A stretch of DNA of 64,000 nucleotides, taken from positions 197,501 to 261,500 of the forward strand of contig JAKOGI010000537.1 in assembly GCA_029747015.1 (NCBI GenBank), written 5' to 3'. The notes under the pieces were generated by a model. It was not told the origin of the DNA. It worked only from the letters and a program-made list of their open reading frames with translations, and made no database searches. The DNA comes from Carnegiea gigantea (taxonomy: Eukaryota; Streptophyta; Magnoliopsida; Caryophyllales; Cactaceae). Made by a program: the position numbers and the translations under genes. Shown piece after piece: positions 59,201 to 64,000 of this stretch. Position 1 is the first letter of the stretch. Each line of letters begins with the position of its first letter.

Positions 59201-60112
59201 AACTCCTTTGGCGGTCACGATAGGGCTTAGCATTGTCCTTTAAATGAATTCTATATTGCACAATAGAAGTACTGACACTCTTGATATCCCCTAGAGTCCA
59301 TCCTAAAGCTTCCTTGTTCTCTCTAAGTAAAGAAATCAGTTTATCCTCATGGTCCTGATATAAATCAGACACAATAATGATAGGTAAGGATTCATTGGGT
59401 CCTACAAATGCATACTTAAGAGAATCAGGATGGGGTTTCAATTCAAGAGCAACAGGGGAAATAGATTTAGCAGCAGACTCGGAAATAGCAGTGAGCAAAC
59501 AATCAGTGGTAGAGCACAAGTCATCAAACTCAAACACATCATATTCAGGCTCATCATCTATAAGAAATGACTCATACTCAGTAGTAAATACATCATCAAA
59601 AGCATCATCGAATATAGAATCCCGTACCCAGTTAAGAGTAGAGAATTCCAAATCATCAAATCTAGAAGGCTGTCTTTGCATGTTAAAGATGTTCAATTCC
59701 ACAGTCATGTTGCCAAAAGATAGTCTCATCATACCATTCCTGCAGTTAATGAGGGCATTGGCAGTGGCCAAGAAAGGATGTCCTAGAATCACAGTAACCT
59801 GGCTAGCTAAGTTGGACACCTTCCTAGTTTCAATCACAACAAAGTCCACTAGGTAAATAATTCACCCACTCTAATCAGCACATCCTCAACTATCCCCCTG
59901 GGCACCCTAGTCGATCTATCAGCCAATTGAATGACCATCTTAGTAGGTTTCAGCTCACCTAACTCTAACATCTTATACTCAGTAAAGGGTATCAAGTTAA
60001 CACCAGCCCCTAGGTTAAGCAATGCTCTGTGAATGAGTTGGTCTCCTATAACTATAGACACAATAGGGCAACCGGGGTCCTTATACTTCACTGGGATCTA
60101 AGAAAGGTTAGA
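59201..60112 (-). pseudogene. E9 protease and acidic linker
   Basis: Protease: IPVKYKDPGCPIVSIVIGDQ, ALLNLGAGVNLIPFTEYKML, IQLADRSTRVPRGIVEDVLI, then after a frameshift at about 59850 VDFVVIETRKV and VTVILGHPFLATANALINCR. The active site reads NLGAG where DLGAS is usual, so the catalytic Asp is Asn. The linker (59640-59200) is acidic and holds DDVFTTEYESFLIDDEPEYD, the single counterpart of the E7 repeats, then ALELKPHPDSLKYAF and HKEALGWT-like sequence (NKEALGWTLGDIKS) before RT. Confidence 0.85.
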
Positions 60113-61970
60113 ATTAGCACCAAAGGTCAAGAAAGCCTTCTTAGGTACACCAGTTGCTCTCTTTATCGTACATAACTCCTTTAAGAATCGAGTATAAGGA
60201 GGCATCTGTTGAATAGCTTTGAGTAAGAGAATGTTGATCTTAACTTGAGAGAAGGTCTCTCTCATCTTCTCAATATGATCTTGATCTTTCTTCTTTAGCC
60301 TAAGGGGGAAAGGAGGCAAAGGCACCCGGATTTTTTCAAAAGAAGAAGGGAAGTAAAAATCCTTAAAAGGTGAAGAACTCGTCGAGTTAGAGGAGTCTTT
60401 CTCTTGAAGCTCCTCTTTCTTAGAAGGTGACTTAGGAGAGGAAGGACTATCTGAAGTATAAGGGACACCATCAGTAGTATCCCCTGACTGACTGGATAGA
60501 CCAGTCTCTATAAGAGAAAAGGGGGAAGAATTCTGGAAGAATTGGTGAGGGTACCTGTAAGGTTCATTACGATTTCTCACTTGATTATCAACTTCTCAAC
60601 TGGAACAGAGAGGTATAACCACATTCACTTTCCTCACAGGCTCATTAGGGTTACCAAAAGAAGGGGAGGCATGACCCTTAAGGTTCATCTCAGGTTGACT
60701 CGGGAAAGTACTTGGCTCCCTAGAAGATGATGCTAACTGGGGATACTGTTCGGTCATCATTCTCATCATTCTTTCCACGTTGGCATTAATCATTCTCTCC
60801 ACATTATTATTGATTCTCCTATCCAATTTATGTATATGAGTATAACTAGGAGGAGGTTGAACTCGAGCTATAGGAGGTGGAGGTCTAGGTGCATTAGGCA
60901 CACCTGAAAAAGCCAGTCTCTGAAAAGAATTTGAGGGATGAGAGATGGGCTGGGAGTTGTTTCTAGAAAACATCCTAGATTGAGAATTAGGAACCATAGC
61001 ATTGTTCCACTATTCTATGAAAAGTTAGGGTGATTTCTCCATCCTGGGTTGTAATACGGGGAGAAGGGGTCATTTTTAGGTCTCTGAAAGGCCATACTTG
61101 CTTGCTCTTGTTCAGTTGCTAACTGATGAGCAAAATAAGGATAAGCACTCAAAGCATGATCTTGGGCCTAACAAAGATAACAAGACACTATAGAGGTCTG
61201 AGATAACCGAGACATCTGGGGAGATAACCCCTTCAACATGTTTTCTAACGCAGCAATCTAAGACTCCAAGTGACTTACATTAGAAATAGAATACAACCCA
61301 CCCCTCGTAAACCTAGAACTCAGGCTGTCATCATGAGCAGTTTTGCACTGCATGATTTTCTCAGTCAAGTCCTCTAAAAACTCCCAAGCAGCTGTGGGGC
61401 TCTTAGGAAGAAAGCCACCCTGACACATGGACTCTACCGTGGTCCTAGTCTATTGGTTAAGTCCTTCATATACAATCTGGCATAAATGTGCTTGGTCTAA
61501 ACCATGATGGGGACATTGGGCCAACAAAGTTTTGAACCTATCAAAATATTTCCAAAATGATTCCTATCAAAGTGCACAAATTAATTAATTTCATTCCTCA
61601 GCTTAACAGTCTTAGCATTAGGAAAATATTTTCTTAAGAACAATCTTACAAAATCATTTCAAGAAGTAACAGAATTAGCATCCAAGCCATACATCCAACA
61701 TTTAGCAGAATCTTTCAAAGCAAAAGGAATTAATTTCAATTGCGTAACATTAATGGAACTATTAGGGAAATGTATCATAGAATAAACTTCTTCGAATTCC
61801 CTTAAAAATAAATAAGCATCCTCTAAACCCGTGAATTTAGGAAGCATCTGAGTATAATAGGGTTTTAATTCAAAGGTCACATTTGGTCCAAGATTTGGCA
61901 TAACAAAATATAATGGCAAAGCAGTCCTAGGAGGATAAAAAATATTACTCAAAGTCCTTTCTTATGCCAT
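60113..61970 (-). pseudogene. gag: E9 gag
   Basis: ATG at 61970 gives MA, then a stop at codon 3, then ERTLSNIFYPPRTALPLYFV. Next come the capsid domain (FELKPYYTQMLPKFTGLEDA, LIPFALKDSAKCWMYGLDAN, RLFLRKYFPNAKTVKLRNEI), AAWEFLEDLTEKIMQCKTAH, and HQLATEQEQASMAFQRPKND. After 60997 follows a Pro-rich part (PNAPRPPPPIARVQPPPSYT) and a Ser/Lys-rich tail to RFLKELCTIKRATGVPKKAF. About eight stops and one frameshift (about 61560) interrupt it. All the stops examined are one transition from Gln, Arg or Trp codons. Confidence 0.85.
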
Positions 61971-62680
61971 ATTCCCTAACTCAAGCTTAGGTTCAGGTTC
62001 AGGTTCTGGTTCTAAGTCAAGGTCGGGCTCACTCCTAACGAGACTTTGAATTTGCTAATTGTTTTCCTTCTTTTTTCTTAAACACAAAACCAAATCAAAA
62101 TATTACTCAACCCTAAAGATGATTTACAAACAAAAAGTAACCAAATCAAAAAGTTAATCAATCTCTAAAATAACAATAAAAATAAGACAAATCCTAACAA
62201 AAACCAAATTCTAAAACTACAAAATAAAGCAAGTAAAACCATAATTCAATTCTAAGTAGCTTGTTTTTCAGAGTTCTTTTTTTTAGAGTTTCAAGTTTTT
62301 CTATGTTTTTATGGATTTTGGATTTTTCAAGAAATGAACTAATTGAATCATAACTAATAATGAATAAGCAAAGTAAGTCAAAGTACAAGCAACTAATAAG
62401 AACGTAACTAAGAAAAAGGAAAATGCTAAAACTAAAGGAAATAGAAACTTGCCATTTTGTTTTTGGAGTTATTAAAATTTTCAATTTTTTTAGTGATTTT
62501 CAAGTTTTTCTAATTTTTTCTATTTTTGGCTTTTCCAATTTTCTTGGATTTTTGGATTTTTCACGAAATGACTAAGCTAAGTAACAATTAATAATGAAAT
62601 AAACAAAGTAAGACATAACATATGCAACTAATAAGAAAGTAGCTAAGAAAATGAAAATATGACCTAATCTTATGCCGTCG
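61971..62680 (-). other. E9 5' leader
   Basis: About 710 bp between PBS and gag. It contains a Glu/Pro repeat-like stretch (minus strand EPEPEPELEL at about 61980-62010), which could be upstream coding, and T-rich runs at 62275-62290 and 62470-62560. Otherwise no feature. Confidence 0.5.
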
Positions 62681-62698
62681 TCCCCGGCAACGGCGCCA
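62681..62698 (-). other. E9 primer-binding site (tRNA-Asp type, intact)
   Basis: On the minus strand TGGCGCCGTTGCCGGGGA, the textbook Athila/Tat form, a few bases after the LTR end TTGTACA. Confidence 0.93.
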
Positions 62699-62704
62699 AA
62701 AACT

Positions 62705-64000
62705 TGTACAATAATTTTGAGTGAAAAATAAAAGCCGCAAGCGTACAGCTTTTGTGGTAGTACTTGAGGGTCGTCTCCACAGGGACAAGGATGAGATTAA
62801 GGTCACTAAGTATGAAATTAAACTAATCTGGCATCATTCTAAATTAATTAAAATAGTGAATAAATGAGATTAAAGCTTATAAACAAATCAAATTCTAAAT
62901 ATTCCCTAGATATTTGCAAACTCTAATACTCTTTAACATGGATAAAACATCAAAACCAAACTCAACCACATAAAAGGAATAAATCTAATACTCAATCATA
63001 ATCAAGACCAACATAATCCAGGGATCAACGCAATCCATAATCCAACATAATGAAAATCAAAACTAAACCTCGTAAGCTAGAAAGAAGAATGAACTCCATT
63101 ATCCAATACTACTAGAAACAAAAGAGAATGCAACCACAAACATAATCAAGCTTATAAATCCAGGAAAACAATTAAGCCAAACTTAAAGTGAGCATTATAT
63201 GAGAACCGAATCAAGCCACAGAATAACAAAACTCCATTAAAACTTCAACACCTCCATTAAAGCGTAGGACCAAAACAGGGGAGGGGATTCTAAGTTATTG
63301 AGTAGTACCGAAACAAGGAGAAGAATCAGGGGCTTCACTGCCTCATGAGCTCAGCACAGTCCAGCAACTGCCCTTCATTTCCAGCACACTAAGAACCCAT
63401 ACAACAGCCCAAATTTCGCGCACCAACAGAACAGAAAGCTTGAAGCAGAGCATTCGCGGAAGGAAAAAAGCAGTGGAGGGGGAATTCCGAAATTGCTTAA
63501 CCCTAAAAGCAATTCAACTACAACTGAAAACTGTAATTAATCACCCAAATCAACGAAATTGTAAGCAAGAACAACCGAATCTGATTATTGAGAATCGCAT
63601 GAATGAGAATGAATCTAAGCCCTAACTCACTAACCAAGCTGAACTAATTTCACAACATTCAAAGCCTAAAATAACTAAACCTTGCAAATACAATTCGGAA
63701 TTGATTAAATCAAACCAATTTACATGAATTTGAAGGCTGAAGTGAAGTCTAAGAATCGAAAGGAAAACAAGAACCCTAAAATTTCGAATGACTGAAAAAT
63801 GAAATTAAACCTAAAATTAAACATAAATCTTAAGCCGAACATAACCCAAACCCTTAGATTGTTACCTAATTCCACCGCTACCTCTGATTTATACCCAAGC
63901 CCAGCTTCATCTCGGCCCTTGAATTTGTAGATGGCGTGGACGATCACGATGGGATGATAATGCTGTTGCGCTGGCACTCAGTGCTAGTGGAGATGGGGAT
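62705..64000 (-). repeat. E9 5' LTR (cut by window end)
   Basis: 1296 bp matching 52520 to about 53850 of the 3' LTR with few differences. It begins TGTACAATAATTTT on the plus strand and should run about another 0.5 kb past the window. Confidence 0.9.

Larger units (their letters stand above)
52520..64000 (-). mobile_element. E9: nearly collinear Athila-lineage element (cut by window end)
   Basis: 3' LTR 52520-54333 and the start of the 5' LTR at 62705 onward, with a perfect tRNA-Asp PBS (62681-62698). A single minus-strand polyprotein order gag-PR-RT-RH-IN runs from 61970 down to 56616. Motifs are well kept. Damage is mainly single stop codons and two frameshifts. The left target bases are GGACG (52515-52519); the right copy lies outside the window. 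E10 is inserted in its 3' noncoding part. It is the likely type of partner for E7. Confidence 0.9.

Noticed and set aside
1..64000. Host genes, tRNA or rRNA genes, CRISPR arrays, bacterial or organellar operons
   Set aside because: None seen: no intact non-transposon ORF, no tRNA clover-leaf signature apart from PBS sites, and no spaced repeat array.

Overview
This window reads as a stretch of plant nuclear heterochromatin, probably from a dicot. It is AT-rich and made almost entirely of nested, mostly broken LTR retrotransposons of plant-specific lineages (Athila, Tat/Retand and Tekay-like Ty3/gypsy, plus one Ty1/copia), with two short terminal-inverted-repeat DNA transposons. I found no host gene, tRNA, rRNA or CRISPR array. 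The species cannot be told from the sequence.

Layout. 1-5856: minus-strand internally deleted Tekay-like element (E1), with LTRs, polypurine tract (PPT) and a tRNA-iMet-type primer-binding site (PBS). 6400-20538: plus-strand Athila element (E2) with both LTRs and a near-matching 5-bp target duplication. Its gag is split by E3 (9105-13728, minus), a tiny non-autonomous element that has become a three-LTR array. 20736-28260: plus-strand Tat-lineage fragment (E4) with an antisense extra ORF after pol. 29540-32235: wreck of a copia element (E5). 32486-52514: plus-strand Tekay-like element (E6), LTR-internal-LTR-internal. It hosts E7 (37959-44639, minus) in pol, a hAT-like element (E8, 49105-50679) in its second LTR, and E9 in its second internal copy. 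E7 is a complete gag-only element with perfect target duplications and an uninterrupted 517-codon ORF. 52520 to beyond the window end: minus-strand Athila element (E9) with an almost collinear gag-PR-RT-RH-IN frame broken by point stops, itself hit by a PIF/Harbinger-like element (E10, 54387-55320).

How the parts work together. The strongest story is E7 with E9. E7 has only gag but shares with the pol-bearing E9 a PBS type, LTR-end sequence and a long noncoding block downstream of the coding region. This suggests E7 was copied using enzymes from an E9-like partner. Its gag also carries an acidic repeat (EYESF) found once in E9 between protease and reverse transcriptase. Removing E7 with one target copy rejoins E6 pol in frame, and removing E3 rejoins E2 gag, which fixes the order of insertions. 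E8, E9 and E7 are younger than E6, and E10 is younger than E9.
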